Source: Mixophyes australis (taxonomy: Eukaryota; Chordata; Amphibia; Anura; Limnodynastidae). Taken from it: DNA of 64,000 bases. Shown here piece by piece: positions 14,701-29,752 of the stretch. Numbering within the stretch: position 1 is the first letter of the stretch; each line of letters opens with the position of its first letter. The DNA is taken from the NCBI GenBank assembly GCA_036250195.1, contig JAVHZZ010000015.1:2914001-2978000 (forward strand), given 5' to 3'. The notes beneath the pieces are model-generated. The model saw only the letters and a program-made list of their open reading frames with translations. It was not told the origin of the DNA and made no database searches. A program made the position numbers and the translations under genes.

Positions 14701-16499
14701 ATGATTCATGATTCATGATTCGATTCATGATTCATAATTCATGATTCAATTCATGATTCATGATTCGATTCATGATTCATGATTCATGATTCAATTCATG
14801 ATTCGATTCATGATTCATGATTAAATTATGATTCATGATTTATGATTCAATTCATGATTCAATTCATGATTCATGAATCAATTTATGATTCATGATTAAT
14901 GATTTGATTCATGATTCATGATTCATGATTCATAATTCATAGTTTAATTAATGATTCATGATTTGATTCATGATTCATGATTCAATTCATGATTCATGAT
15001 TCATTATTCAATTCATGATTCATGATTCATGATTCGATTCATGATTCATGATTCGATTCATGATGCATGATTCATAATTTATGATTCGATTCATGATTCA
15101 TGATTCATGAATCATGATTCAATTCATGATTCATGATTCAATTCATGATTCATGATTCGATTCATGATTCATGATTCGATTCATGATTCATGATTCATGA
15201 TTCATGATTCGATTCTTGATTCATGATTCAAGATTCAATTCATGATTCATGATTCGATTCATGATTCATGATTCATGATTCATGATTCGATTCTTGATTC
15301 ATGATTCAAGATTCAATTCATGATTCATGATTCGATTCATGATTCATGATTCAATTCATGATTTATGATTTATGATTCAATTTATGATTCAATTCATGAT
15401 TCATGATTCAATTCATGATTCATGATTCGATTCATGATTCATGATTCAATTCATGATTCATGATTCATGATTCAATTCATGATTCATTTCATGATTCATG
15501 ATTCAATTTATGATTCATGATTCATGATTCATGATTCAATTCATGATTCATTTCATGATTCATGATTCAATTCATGATTCATGATTCATGATTAGATTTA
15601 TGATTTAATTCATGATTTATTTCATGATTCATGATTCAATTCATGATTCATTTCATGATTCATGATTTAATTCATGATTAATGATTAATGATTCATTTCA
15701 TGATTCATGATGCAATTCATGATTCATGATTCAATTCATGATTCATGATTCGATTTATGATTCATGATTCATTATTCATGATTCATGATTCGATTCATGA
15801 TTCATGATTCATGATTCGATTCATGATTCATAATTCATGATTCAATTCATGATTCATGATTCGATTCATGATTCATGATTCAATTCATGATTTATGATTT
15901 ATGATTCAATTTATGATTCAATTCATGATTTATGATTCAATTTATGATTCAATTCATGATTCATGATTCATGATTCAATTCATGATTCATGATTCGATTC
16001 ATGATTCATAATTCATGATTCAATTCATGATTCATGATTCGATTCATGATTCATGATTCAATTTATGATTCATGATTCGATTTATGATTCATGATTCATT
16101 ATTCATGATTCATGATTCGATTCATGATTCATGATTCAATTCATGATTCATGATTCGATTTATGATTCATGATTCATTATTCATGATTTATGATTCGATT
16201 CATGATTCATGATTCATGATTCGATTCATGATTCATAATTCATGATTCAATTCATGATTCATGATTCATGATTCAATTCATGATTTATGATTTATGATTC
16301 AATTTATGATTCAATTCATGATTTATGATTTATGATTCAATTTATGATTCAATTCATGATTCATGATTCAATTCATGATTCATGATTCGATTCATTATTC
16401 ATGATTCATGATTCATAATTCGATTCATGATTCTTAATTCATTTCATGATTCATGATTCATGATTCAATTCATGATTCATGATTCGATTCATGATTCAT

Positions 16500-18900
16500 G
16501 ATTCAATTCATGATTCATGATTTATGATTCAATTTATGATTCTATTCATGATTCATGATTCGATTCATGATTCATGATTCATGATTCGATTCATGATTCA
16601 TGATTCAATTCATGATTCATGATTCATTATTAATTCATGATTCGATTCATGTTTCATGATTCAATTCATGATTCTTAAGTCATGATTCATTTCATGATTC
16701 AATTCATGTTTCATGATTCAATTCATGATTCATGATTCAATTTATGATTCATGATTCGATTCATGATTCATGATTCATTTCATGATTCATGATTTATGAT
16801 TCAACTCATGATTCAATTCATGATTCATGAATTATGATTCATGATTCGATTCATGATTCATGATTCAATTCATGATTCATGATTTGATTCATGATTCATG
16901 ATTCAATTCATGATTCATGATTTATGATCCAATTCATGATTCGATTCATGATTCATGATTCATAATTGGATTCATGATTCATGATTCGATTCATGATTCA
17001 TGATTCATAATTTATGATTCGATTCATGATTCATGATTCATGAATCATGATTCAATTCATGATTCATGATTCAAATCATGATTCATGATTCGATTCATGA
17101 TTCATGATTCAAGATTCAATTCATGATTCATGATTCGATTCATGATTCATGATTCAATTCATGATTTATGATTTATGATTCAATTTATGATTCAATTCAT
17201 GATTCATGATTCAATTCATGATTCATGATTCGATTCATGATTCATGATTCAATTCATGATTCATGATTCATGATTCAATTCATGATTCATTTCATGATTC
17301 ATGATTCAATTTATGATTCATGATTCATGATTCAATTCATGATTCATTTCATGATTCATGATTCAATTCATGATTCATGATTCATGATTAGATTCATGAT
17401 TTAATTCATGATTTATTTCATGATTCATGATTCAATTCATGATTCATTTCATGATTCATGATTCATGATTTAATTCATGATTAATGATTCATGATTCAAT
17501 TCATGATTCATGATGCAATTCATGATTTATGATTCAATTCATGATTCATGATTCGGTTTATGATTCATGATTCATTATTCATGATTCATGATTCGATTCA
17601 TGATTCATGATTCATGATTCGATTCATGATTCATAATTCATGATTCAATTCATGATTCATGATTCGATTCATGATTCATGATTCGATTCATGATTCATGA
17701 TTAAATTATGATTCATGATTCATGATTCAATTCATGATTCATGATTCGATTCATGATTCATGATTAAATTATGATTCATGATTTATGATTCAATTCATGA
17801 TTCAATTCATGATTCATGAATCAATTTATGATTCATGATTAATGATTTGATTCATGATTCATGATTCATGATTCATAATTCATAGTTTAATTAATGATTC
17901 ATGATTTGATTCATGATTTATGATTCAATTCATGATTCATGATTCATTATTCAATTCATGATTCATGATTCATGATTCGATTCATGATTCATGATTCGAT
18001 TCATGATTCATGATTCATAATTTATGATTCGATTCATGATTCATGATTCATGAATCATGATTCAATTCATGATTCATGATTCAATTCATGATTCATGATT
18101 CGATTCATGATTCATGATTCATGATTCATGATTCGATTCTTGATTCATGATTTAAGATTCAATTCATGATTCATGATTCATGATTCGATTCATGATTCAT
18201 GATTCATGATTCATGATTCGATTCTTGATTCATGATTCAAGATTCAATTCATGATTCATGATTCGATTCATGATTCATGATTCAATTCATGATTTATGAT
18301 TTATGATTCCATTTATGATTCAATTCATGATTCATGATTCAATTCATGATTCATGATTCGATTCATGATTCATGATTCAATTCATGATTCATGATTCATG
18401 ATTCAATTCATGATTCATTTCATGATTCATGATTCAATTTATGATTCATGATTCATGATTCAATTCATGATTCATTTCATGATTCATGATTCAATTCATG
18501 ATTCATGATTCATGATTAGATTCATGATTTAATTCATGATTTATTTCATGATTCATGATTCAATTCATGATTCATTTCATGATTCATGATTTAATTCATG
18601 ATTAATGATTCATGATTCAATTCATGATTCATGATGCAATTCATGATTCATGATTCAATTCATGATTCATGATTCGATTTATGATTCATGATTCATTATT
18701 CATGATTCATGATTCGATTCATGATTCATGATTCATGATTCGATTCATGATTCATAATTCATGATTCAATTCATGATTCATGATTCGATTCTTGATTCAT
18801 GATTCAATTCATGATTTATGATTTATGATTCAATTTATGATTCAATTCATGATTTATTATTTAATTTATGATTCAATTCATGATTCATGATTCAATTCAT
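16500..18900 (+). repeat. Segment with a distant copy about 25.3 kb downstream
   Basis: Private variants occur here and again near 41.8-44.2 kb: ATAATTGGATTC (16966 and 42257, offset 25,291), CATAGTTTAATT (17881 and 43135, offset 25,254) and TGATGCAAT (18632 and 43912, offset 25,280). Offset changes are tens of bases and are explained by a duplicated AAATTATG group near 17,700-17,770. The edges are approximate. Confidence 0.72.
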
Positions 18901-21900
18901 GATTCATGATTCGATTCATGATTCATAATTCATGATTCAATTCATGATTCATGATTCGATTTATGATTCATGATTCATTATTCATGATTCATGATTCGAT
19001 TCATGATTCATGATTCATGATTCGATTCATGATTCATAATTCATGATTCAATTCATGATTCATGATTCATGATTCAATTCATGATTTATGATTCAATTTA
19101 TGATTCAATTCATGATTTATGATTTATGATTCAATTTATGATTCAATTCATGATTCATGATTAAATTCATGATTCATGATTCGATTCATTATTCATGATT
19201 CATGATTCATAATTCGATTCATGATTCTTAATTCATTTCATGATTCATGATTCATGATTCAATTCATGATTCATTTTTCGATTCATGTATCATGATTCGA
19301 TTCATGATTCATGATTCGATTCATGATTCATGATTCATGATTCAATTCATGATTCATGATTCAATTCATGATTCATGATTCGATTTATGATTCATGATTT
19401 ATGATTCATGATTCATGATTCAATTCATGATTCATGATTCGATTCATGATTCATGATTCAATTCATGATTCATGATTTATGATTCAATTTATGATTCTAT
19501 TCATGATTCATGATTCGATTCATGATTCATGATTCATGATTCGATTCATGATTCATGATTCAATTCATGATTCATGATTCATTATTAATTCATGATTCGA
19601 TTCATGTTTCATGATTCAATTCATGATTCATGAGTCATGATTCATTTCATGATTCAATTCATGATTCATGATTCAATTCATGATTCATGATTCAATTCAT
19701 GATTCATGATTCGATGCATGATTCATGATTCATATCATGATTCATGATTTATAATTCAACTCATGATTCAATTCATGATTCATGAATTATGATTCATGAT
19801 TCGATTCATGATTCATGATTCAATTCATGATTCATGATTTGATTCATGATTCATGATTCATGATTCGATTCATGATTCATGATTCAATTCATGATTCATG
19901 ATTTATGATTCAATTCATGATTCGATTCATGATTCATGATTCATGATTCGATTGATGATTCATGAATCGATTAATGATTCATGATTCATAATTTATGATT
20001 CGATTCATGATTCATGATTCATGATTCGATTCTTGATTCATGATTCAAGATTCAATTCATGATTCATGATTCGATTCATGATTCATGATTCAATTCATGA
20101 TTTATGATTTATGATTCAATTTATGATTCAATTCATGATTCATGATTCAATTCATGATTCATGATTCGATTCATGATTCAATTCATGATTCATGATTCAA
20201 TTCATGCTTCATTTCATGATTCATGATTCAATTCATGATTCATGATTCATGATTAGATTCATGATTTAATTCATGATTTATTTCATGATTCATGATTCAA
20301 TTCATGATTAATTTCATGATTCATGATTCATGATTTAATTCATGATTAATGATTCATGATTCAATTCATGATTCATGATGCAATTCATGATTCATGATTC
20401 AATTCATGATTCATGATTCGATTAATGATTCATGATTCATGATTCGATTCATGATTCATAATTCATGATTCAATTCATGATTCATGATTCGATTCATGAT
20501 TCATGATTCAATTCATGATTTATGATTTATGATTCAATTTATGATTCAATTCATGATTTATGATTTATGATTCAATTTATGATTCAATTCATGATTCATG
20601 ATTCATGATTCAATTCATGATTCATGATTCGATTCATGATTCATGATTCGATTCATGATTCATGATTAAATTATGATTCATGATTTATGATTCAATTCAT
20701 GATTCAATTCATGATTCATGAATCAATTTATGATTCATGATTAATGATTTGATCCATGATTTATGATTCAATTCATGATTCATGATTTAATTCATGATTC
20801 ATGATTTGATTCATGATTTATGATTCAATTCATGAATTCATGATTCATGATTCAATTCATGATTCATGATTCATTATTTCATGATTCATGATTTAATTCA
20901 TGATTAATGATTCATGATTCAATTCATGATTCATGATTCATTATTCAATTCATGATTCATGATTCAATTCATGATTCATGATTCATGATTCAATTCATGA
21001 TTCATGATTCATGATTCAATTCATGATTCATTTCATGATTCATGATTCATTTCATGATTCATGATTTAATTCATGATTAATGATTCATGATTCAATTCAT
21101 GATTCATGATGCAATTCATGATTCATGATTCAATTCATGATTCATGATTCAATTCATGTTTCATGATTCGATTCATGATTCATGATTCAATTCATGATTC
21201 ATGATTTATGATTCAATACATGATTCATGATTCGATTCATGATTCATGATTCATGATTCGATTAATGATTCATGATTCATGATTCAATTTATAATTCATG
21301 ATTCGATTTATGATTCATGATTCAAATCATGATTCAATTCATGATTCATGATTCAATTCATGATTCATGATTCAATTCATGATTCATGATTCAATTCATG
21401 ATTCATGATTCGATTCATGATTCTTGATTCATTTCATGATTCATGATTCATGATTCATGATTCAATTCATGATTCATGTTTTGATTCATGATTCATGATT
21501 TGATTCATGATTCATGATTCAATTCATGATTCATGATTCATAATTCATGATTCAGTTCATGATTCATGATTCATGATTCAATTCATGATTCATGATTCAA
21601 TTCATGATTCATGATTCGATTCATGATTCATGATTCATGATTCATGATTCATGATTCGATTCATGATTCATGATTCATGATTCGATTCATGATTCATGAT
21701 TTATGATTCAATTTATGATTCAATTCATGATTCATGATTCAATTCATGATTCAATTCATGATTTATGATTTATGATTCAATTTATGATTCAATTCATGAT
21801 TCATGATACATGATTCATGATTCATGATTCGATTCATGATTCATGATTCAATTCATGATTCATGATTCATTATTTAATTCATGATTCAATTCATGATTCA

Positions 21901-24075
21901 ATTCATGATTCATTTCATGATTCATGATTCAATTTATGATTCATTTCATGATTCATGATTTAATTCATGATTAATGATTCATGATTCAATTCATGATTCA
22001 TGATGCAATTCATGATTCATGATTCAATTCATGATTCATGATTCGATTTATGATTCATGATTCATTATTCATGATTCATGATTCGATTCATGATTCATAA
22101 TTCATGATTCAATTCATGATTCATGATTCGATTCATGATTCATGATTCAATTCATGATTTATGATTTATGATTCAATTTATGATTCAATTCATGATTTAT
22201 GATTTAATTTATGATTCAATTCATGATTCATGATTCATGATTCAATTCATGATTCATGATTCGATTCATGATTCATAATTCATGATTCAATTCATGATTC
22301 ATGATTCGATTCATGATTCATGATTCAATTCATGATTCATGATTCGATTTATGATTCATGATTCATTATTCATGATTTATGATTCGATTCATGATTCATG
22401 ATTCGATTCATGATTCATAATTCATGATTCAATTCATGATTCATGATTCATGATTCAATTCATGATTTATGATTCAATTTATGATTCAATTCATGATTTA
22501 TGATTTATGATTCAATTTATGATTCAATTCATGATTCATGATTCAATTCATTATTCATGATACGATTCATTATTCATGATTCATGATTCATAATTCGATT
22601 CATGATTCTTAATTCATTTCATGATTCATGATTCATGATTCAATTCATGATTCATTTTTCGATTCATGTATCATGATTCGATTCATGATTCATGATTCGA
22701 TTCATGATTCATGATTCATGATTCAATTCATGATTCATGATTCAATTCATGATTCATGATTCGATTTATGATTCATGATTTATGATTCATGATTCATGAT
22801 TCAATTCATGATTCATGATTCGATTCATGATTCATGATTCAATTCATGATTCATGATTTATGATTCAATTTATGATTCTATTCATGATTCATGATTCGAT
22901 TCATGATTCATGATTCATGATTCGATTCATGATTCATGATTCAATTCATGATTCATGATTCATTAATAATTCATGATTCGATTCATGTTTCATGATTCAA
23001 TTCATGATTCATGAGTCATGATTCATTTCATGATTCGATTCATGTTTCATGATTCAATTCATGATTCATGATTCAATTCATGATTCATGATTCGATGCAT
23101 GATTCATGATTCATATCATGATTCATGATTTATAATTCAACTCATGATTCAATTCATGATTCATGAATTATGATTCATGATTCGATTCATGATTCATGAT
23201 TCAATTCATGATTCATGATTTGATTCATGATTCATGATTCATGATTCGATTCATGATTCATGATTCAATTCATGATTCATGATTTATGATTCAATTCATG
23301 ATTCGATTCATGATTCATGATTCATGATTCGATTCATGATTCATGAATCGATTAATGATTCATGATTCATAATTTATGATTCGATTCATGATTCATGATT
23401 CATGATTCATGATTCGATTCTTGATTCATGATTCGATTCATGATTCATGATTCAAGTCATGATTTATGATTTATGATTCAATTTATGATTCAATTCATGA
23501 TTCATGATTCAATTCATGATTCATGATTCGATTCATGATTCATGATTCAATTCATGATTCATGATTCATGATTCAATTCATGCTTCATTTCATGATTCAT
23601 GATTCAATTCATGATTCATGATTCATGATTAGATTCATGATTTAATTCATGATTTATTTCATGATTCATGATTCAATTCATGATTCATTTCATGATTCAT
23701 GATTCATGATTTAATTCATGATTAATGATTCATGATTCAATTCATGATTCATGATGCAATTCATGATTCATGATTCAATTCATGATTCATGATTCGATTA
23801 ATGATTCATGATTCATGATTCGATTCATGATTCATAATTCATGATTCAATTCATGATTCATGATTCGATTCATGATTCATGATTCAATTCATGATTTATG
23901 ATTTATGATTCAATTTATGATTCAATTCATGATTTATGATTTATGATTCAATTTATGATTCAATTCATGATTCATGATTCATGATTCAATTCATGATTCA
24001 TGATTCGATTCATGATTCATGATTCAAATCATGATTCATGATTAAATTATGATTCATGATTTATGATTCAATTCA
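18675..24075 (+). repeat. Second copy of the 3.2-10.2 kb tract, with an internal deletion
   Basis: Markers match the earlier tract at an offset of 15,467 bp (TGTATCATG 3820/19287, CGATGCATG 4246/19713, GAATCGATT 4497/19964), then 15,460 bp (CATGCTTC 4746/20206, GATCCATG 5291/20751). Near 21,320 the copy jumps from the equivalent of about 5,835 to the equivalent of about 7,270, after which the offset is 14,034-14,059 bp (CATGTTTTG 7445/21479, CATGATAC 7746/21805) and then 13,893 bp (TGTATCATG 8775/22668, CGATGCATG 9201/23094). The lost stretch is about 1.43 kb and removes CGAGATTC, GTGTTTCG and CATGGTTC. Confidence 0.8.
19287..22667 (+). repeat. Higher-order module 4 (3,381 bp, internally deleted)
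   Basis: Markers present: TGAGTCA 19631, CGATGCATG 19713, GAATCGATT 19964, CATGCTTC 20206, GATCCATG 20751, CATGTTTTG 21479, CATGATAC 21805. The CGAGATTC-GTGTTTCG-CATGGTTC section is missing because of the deletion joined near 21,320. The remaining parts keep module 2 spacing to within a few repeat units. Confidence 0.8.
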
Positions 24076-24211
24076 TGATTCATTTTTCGATTCATGTATC
24101 ATGATTCGATTCATGATTCATGATTCGATTCATGATTCATGATTCATGATTCAATTCATGATTCATGATTCAATTCATGATTCATGATTCGATTTATGAT
24201 TCATGATTCAT
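23627..24211 (+). repeat. 585-bp tandem duplication, left copy
   Basis: GATTAGATTC at 23627 recurs at 24212, and TGTATCATG at 24096 recurs at 24681, both 585 bp apart. The copy spans GATTAG, TGATGCAAT, AAATTATG, CATTTTTC and TGTATCATG. The boundary phase is arbitrary within a few repeat units. This duplication sits inside the 2,281-bp-offset pair. Confidence 0.82.
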
Positions 24212-24745
24212 GATTAGATTCATGATTTAATTCATGATTTATTTCATGATTCATGATTCAATTCATGATTCATTTCATGATTCATGATTCATGATTTAAT
24301 TCATGATTAATGATTCATGATTCAATTCATGATTCATGATGCAATTCATGATTCATGATTCAATTCATGATTCATGATTCGATTAATGATTCATGATTCA
24401 TGATTCGATTCATGATTCATAATTCATGATTCAATTCATGATTCATGATTCGATTCATGATTCATGATTCAATTCATGATTTATGATTTATGATTCAATT
24501 TATGATTCAATTCATGATTTATGATTTATGATTCAATTTATGATTCAATTCATGATTCATGATTCATGATTCAATTCATGATTCATGATTCGATTCATGA
24601 TTCATGATTCAAATCATGATTCATGATTAAATTATGATTCATGATTTATGATTCAATTCATGATTCATTTTTCGATTCATGTATCATGATTCGATTCATG
24701 ATTCATGATTCGATTCATGATTCATGATTCATGATTCAATTCATG
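24212..24745 (+). repeat. 585-bp tandem duplication, right copy (cut at its end)
   Basis: It follows the left copy head to tail and agrees until about 24,745. There it passes into the TTTATG-rich sequence that starts the 2,281-bp-offset duplicate. The early cut shows that the 585-bp and 2,281-bp events share or abut a breakpoint near 24,740. Confidence 0.8.
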
Positions 24746-24948
24746 ATTTATGATTCAATTTATGATTCAATTCATGATTTATGATTTATGATTCAATTTA
24801 TGATTCAATTCATGATTCATGATTCAATTCATTATTCATGATTCGATTCATTATTCATGATTCATGATTCATAATTCGATTCATGATTCTTAATTCATTT
24901 CATGATTCATGATTCATGATTCAATTCATGATTCATTTTTCGATTCAT

Positions 24949-27900
24949 GTATCATGATTCGATTCATGATTCATGATTCGATTCATGATTCATGATTCAT
25001 GATTCAATTCATGATTCATGATTCAATTCATGATTCATGATTCGATTTATGATTCATGATTTATGATTCATGATTCATGATTCAATTCATGATTCATGAT
25101 TCGATTCATGATTCATGATTCAATTCATGATTCATGATTTATGATTCAATTTATGATTCTATTCATGATTCATGATTCGATTCATGATTCATGATTCATG
25201 ATTCGATTCATGATTCATGATTCAATTCATGATTCATGATTCATTAATAATTCATGATTCGATTCATGTTTCATGATTCAATTCATGATTCATGAGTCAT
25301 GATTCATTTCATGATTCGATTCATGTTTCATGATTCAATTCATGATTCATGATTCAATTCATGATTCATGATTCGATGCATGATTCATGATTCATATCAT
25401 GATTCATGATTTATAATTCAACTCATGATTCAATTCATGATTCATGAATTATGATTCATGATTCGATTCATGATTCATGATTCAATTCATGATTCATGAT
25501 TTGATTCATGATTCATGATTCATGATTCGATTCATGATTCATGATTCAATTCATGATTCATGATTTATGATTCAATTCATGATTCGATTCATGATTCATG
25601 ATTCATGATTCGATTCATGATTCATGAATCGATTAATGATTCATGATTCATAATTTATGATTCGATTCATGATTCATGATTCATGATTCATGATTCGATT
25701 CTTGATTCATGATTCGATTCATGATTCATGATTCAAGTCATGATTTATGATTTATGATTCAATTTATGATTCAATTCATGATTCATGATTCAATTCATGA
25801 TTCATGATTCGATTCATGATTCATGATTCAATTCATGATTCATGATTCATGATTCAATTCATGCTTCATTTCATGATTCATGATTCAATTCATGATTCAT
25901 GATTCATGATTAGATTCATGATTTAATTCATGATTTATTTCATGATTCATGATTCAATTCATGATTCATTTCATGATTCATGATTCATGATTTAATTCAT
26001 GATTAATGATTCATGATTCAATTCATGATTCATGATGCAATTCATGATTCATGATTCAATTCATGATTCATGATTCGATTAATGATTCATGATTCATGAT
26101 TCGATTCATGATTCATAATTCATGATTCAATTCATGATTCATGATTCGATTCATGATTCATGATTCAATTCATGATTTATGATTTATGATTCAATTTATG
26201 ATTCAATTCATGATTTATGATTTATGATTCAATTTATGATTCAATTCATGATTCATGATTCATGATTCAATTCATGATTCATGATTCGATTCATGATTCA
26301 TGATTCAAATCATGATTCATGATTAAATTATGATTCATGATTTATGATTCAATTCATGATTCAATTCATGATTCATGAATCAATTTATGATTCATGATTC
26401 ATGATTAAATTATGATTCATGATTTATGATTCAATTCATGATTCAATTCATGATTCATGAATCAATTTATGATTCATGATTAATGATTTGATTCATGATT
26501 CATGATTCAATTCATGATTCATGATTTAATTCATGATTCATTATTTGATTCACGATTTATGATTCAATTCATGAATTCATGATTCATGATTCAATTCATG
26601 ATTCATGATTCATTATTTCATGATTCATGATTCAATTCATGATTCATGATTCATTATTCAATTCATGATTCATGATTCATGATTCAATTCATGATTCATG
26701 ATTCATGATTCAATTCATGATTCATTTCATGATTCATGATTCATTTCATGATTCATGATTTAATTCATGATTAATGATTCATGATTCAATTCATGATTCA
26801 TGATGCAATTCATGATTCATGATTCAATTCATGATTCATGATTCAATTCATGTTTCATGATTCGATTCATGATTCATGATTCAATTCATGATTCATGATT
26901 TATGATTCAATACATGATTCATGATTCGATTCATGATTCATGATTCATGATTCGATTAATGATTCATGATTCATGATTCAATTTATAATTCATGATTCGA
27001 TTTATGATTCATGATTGAATTCATGATTCATGATTTATGATTCAATTCATGATTGAATTCATGATTCATGATTCAATTCATGATTCGAGATTCATGATTC
27101 GATTCATGATTCATGATTCAATTCATGATTCATGATTCGATTCATGATTCAATTCATGATTTATGATTCATGATTCAATTTATGATTCATGATTCATGAT
27201 TCGATTCATGATTCATGATTCATGATTCATGATTCAAATCATGATTCAATTCATGATTCATGATTCAATTCATGATTTATGATTTGATTAATGATTTATG
27301 ATTCGTTTCATGATTCATGATTCATTTCATGATTTGTGTTTCGATTCATGATTCATGATTCAATTCATGATTCATGATTCAATTCATGATTCATGATTCG
27401 ATTCATTATTCATGATTCATGATTCATGATTCGATTCATGATTCTTGATTCATTTCATGATTCATGTTTTGATTCATGATTCATGATTTGATTCATGATT
27501 TGATTCATGATTCATGATTCAATTCATGATTCATAATTCATGATTCAGTTCATGATTCATAATTCATGATTCATTATTCAATTCATGATTCATGATTAAA
27601 TTCATGATTCATGATTCGATTTATGATTCATGATTCATGATTCATGATTCGATTCATGGTTCATGATTTATGATTCAATTCATGATTCATGATTTAATTC
27701 ATGATTCATGATTTGATTCATGATTCATGATTCAATTCATAATTCATGATTTAATTCATGATTCATGATTTGATTCATGATTTATGATTCAATTCATGAA
27801 TCATGATTCATGATTCATGATTCAATTCATGATTCATGATTCATTATTCAATTCATGATTCATGATTCATGATTCAATTCATGATTCATGATTCATGATT

Positions 27901-29752
27901 TAATTCATGATTCATTTCATGATTCATGATTCAATTCATGATTCATGATTCATGATTCAATTCATGATTCATTTCATGATTCATGATTCATTTCATGATT
28001 CATGATTTAATTCATGATTAATGATTCATGATTCAATTCATGATTCATGATTCAATTCATGATTCATGATTCAATTCATGATTCATGATTCAATTCATGA
28101 TTCATGATTTATGATTCAATTCATGATTCATGATTCGATTCATGATTCATGATTCATGATTCGATTAATGATTCATGATTCATGATTCAATTCATGATTC
28201 ATGATTCGATTTATGATTCATGATTCAATTCATGATTCATGATTTATGATTCAATTAATGATTCATGATTCGATTTATGATTCATGATTCAATTCATGAT
28301 TCATGATTTATGATTCAATTCATGATTGAATTCATGATTCATGATTCAATTCATGATTCGAGATTCATGATTCGATTCATGATTCATGATTCAATTCATG
28401 ATTCATGATTCGAGTCATGATTTATGATTTATGATTCAATTTATGATTTATGATTCATGATTCAAATCATGATTCAATTCATGATTCATGATTCAATTCA
28501 TGATTCATGATTCAATTCATGATTCATGATTCGATTCATTATTCATGAATTATGATTCATGATTCGATTCATGATTCTTGATTCATTTCATGATTCATGT
28601 TTCGATTCATGATTCATGATTTGATTCATGATTCATGATTCAATTCATGATTCATGATTCATAATTCATGATTCAGTTCATGATTCATGATTCATGATTC
28701 AATTCATGATTCATGATTAAATTCATGATTCATGATTCGATTCATGATTCATGATTCATGATTCATGATTCATGATTCGATTCATGGTTAATGATTTATG
28801 ATTCAATTCATGATTCATGATTCAATTCATGATTTATGATTTATGATTCAATTTATGATTCAATTCATGATTCATGATACATGATTCATGATTCATGATT
28901 CGATTCATGATTCATGATTCAATTCATGATTCATGATTCATTATTTAATTCATGATTCAATTCATGATTCATGATTCATGATTCATTTCATGATTCATGA
29001 TTCGATTCATGATTCATGATTCATGATTCATGATTCGATTCATGATTCATGATTCAATTCATGATTTATGATTTATGATTCAATTCATGATTCATTTCAT
29101 GATTCATGATTCAATTCATGATTCATTTCATGATTCATGATTCGATTCATGATTCATGATTCGATTCATGATTCATAATTCATGATTCAATTCATGATTT
29201 ATGATTCGATTCATGATTCATGATTCAATTAATGATTTATGATTTATGATTCAATTTATGATTCAATTCATGATTTATGATTTAATTTATGATTCAATTC
29301 ATGATTCATGATTCATGATTCAATTCATGATTCATGATTCGATTCATGATTCATAATTCATGAATCAATTCATGATTCATGATTCGATTCATGATTCATG
29401 ATTCAATTCATGATTCATGATTCGATTTATGATTCATAATTCATTATTCATGATTCATGATTCGATTCATGATTCATGATTTGATTCATGATTCATAATT
29501 CATGATTCAATTCATGATTCATGATTCATGATTCAATTCATGATTTATGATTTATGATTCAATTTATGATTCAATTCATGATTTATGATTTATGATTCAA
29601 TTTATGATATAATTCATGATTCATGATTCAATTCATGATTCATGATTCGATTCATTATTCATGATTCATGATTCATAATTCGATTCATGATTCTTAATTC
29701 ATTTCATGATTCATGATTCATGATTCAATTCATGATTCATTTTTCGATTCAT
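24949..29752 (+). repeat. Higher-order module 6 (4,804 bp, near full length)
   Basis: Complete marker order: TGAGTCA 25293, CGATGCATG 25375, CATGCTTC 25863, GATTGAATTC 27013, CGAGATTC 27086, GTGTTTCG 27336, CATGGTTC 27658, CGAGATTC 28359, CATGGTTA 28786 (a variant of the second CATGGTTC) and CATGATAC 28876. The part around 5.5-7.3 kb of module 2 recurs here at +21,180 bp (5833/27013, 5906/27086, 6156/27336). The module ends at a CATTTTTC site where TGTATCATG has become the ordinary TGATTCATG. Confidence 0.84.

Larger units (their letters stand above)
8775..19286 (+). repeat. Composite higher-order module 3 (10.5 kb)
   Basis: Between two TGTATCATG markers lie about two module lengths. The left part contains a 1,422-bp tandem duplication (own entries), then CGAGATTC 12292, GTGTTTCG 12542, CATGGTTC 12857 and CGAGATTC 13546, matching module 2 at +6,386 to +6,360 bp. 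From about 13,660 the expected CATGATAC end is missing. It is replaced by a different block to about 18,660 carrying CATAGTTTAATT at 14102, 14938 and 17881 and a changed marker CTTAAGTCA (16676) in place of TGAGTCA. Much of this block recurs near 41.8-44.2 kb. Confidence 0.75.
22668..24948 (+). repeat. Higher-order module 5 (2,281 bp, truncated, holds nested duplication)
   Basis: The first half follows the normal order: TGAGTCA 23012, CGATGCATG 23094, CATGCTTC 23582. After AAATTATG near 24,050 the module breaks off and joins CATTTTTC/TGTATCATG at 24096, which recurs at 24681 because of a 585-bp tandem duplication. The following module starts at 24949. The whole module is repeated as the left part of module 6 at an exact 2,281-bp offset (22668/24949, 23012/25293, 23094/25375, 23582/25863). 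One clear substitution is GATACGATTC near 22,559 against GATTCGATTC in the later copy. Confidence 0.8.
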
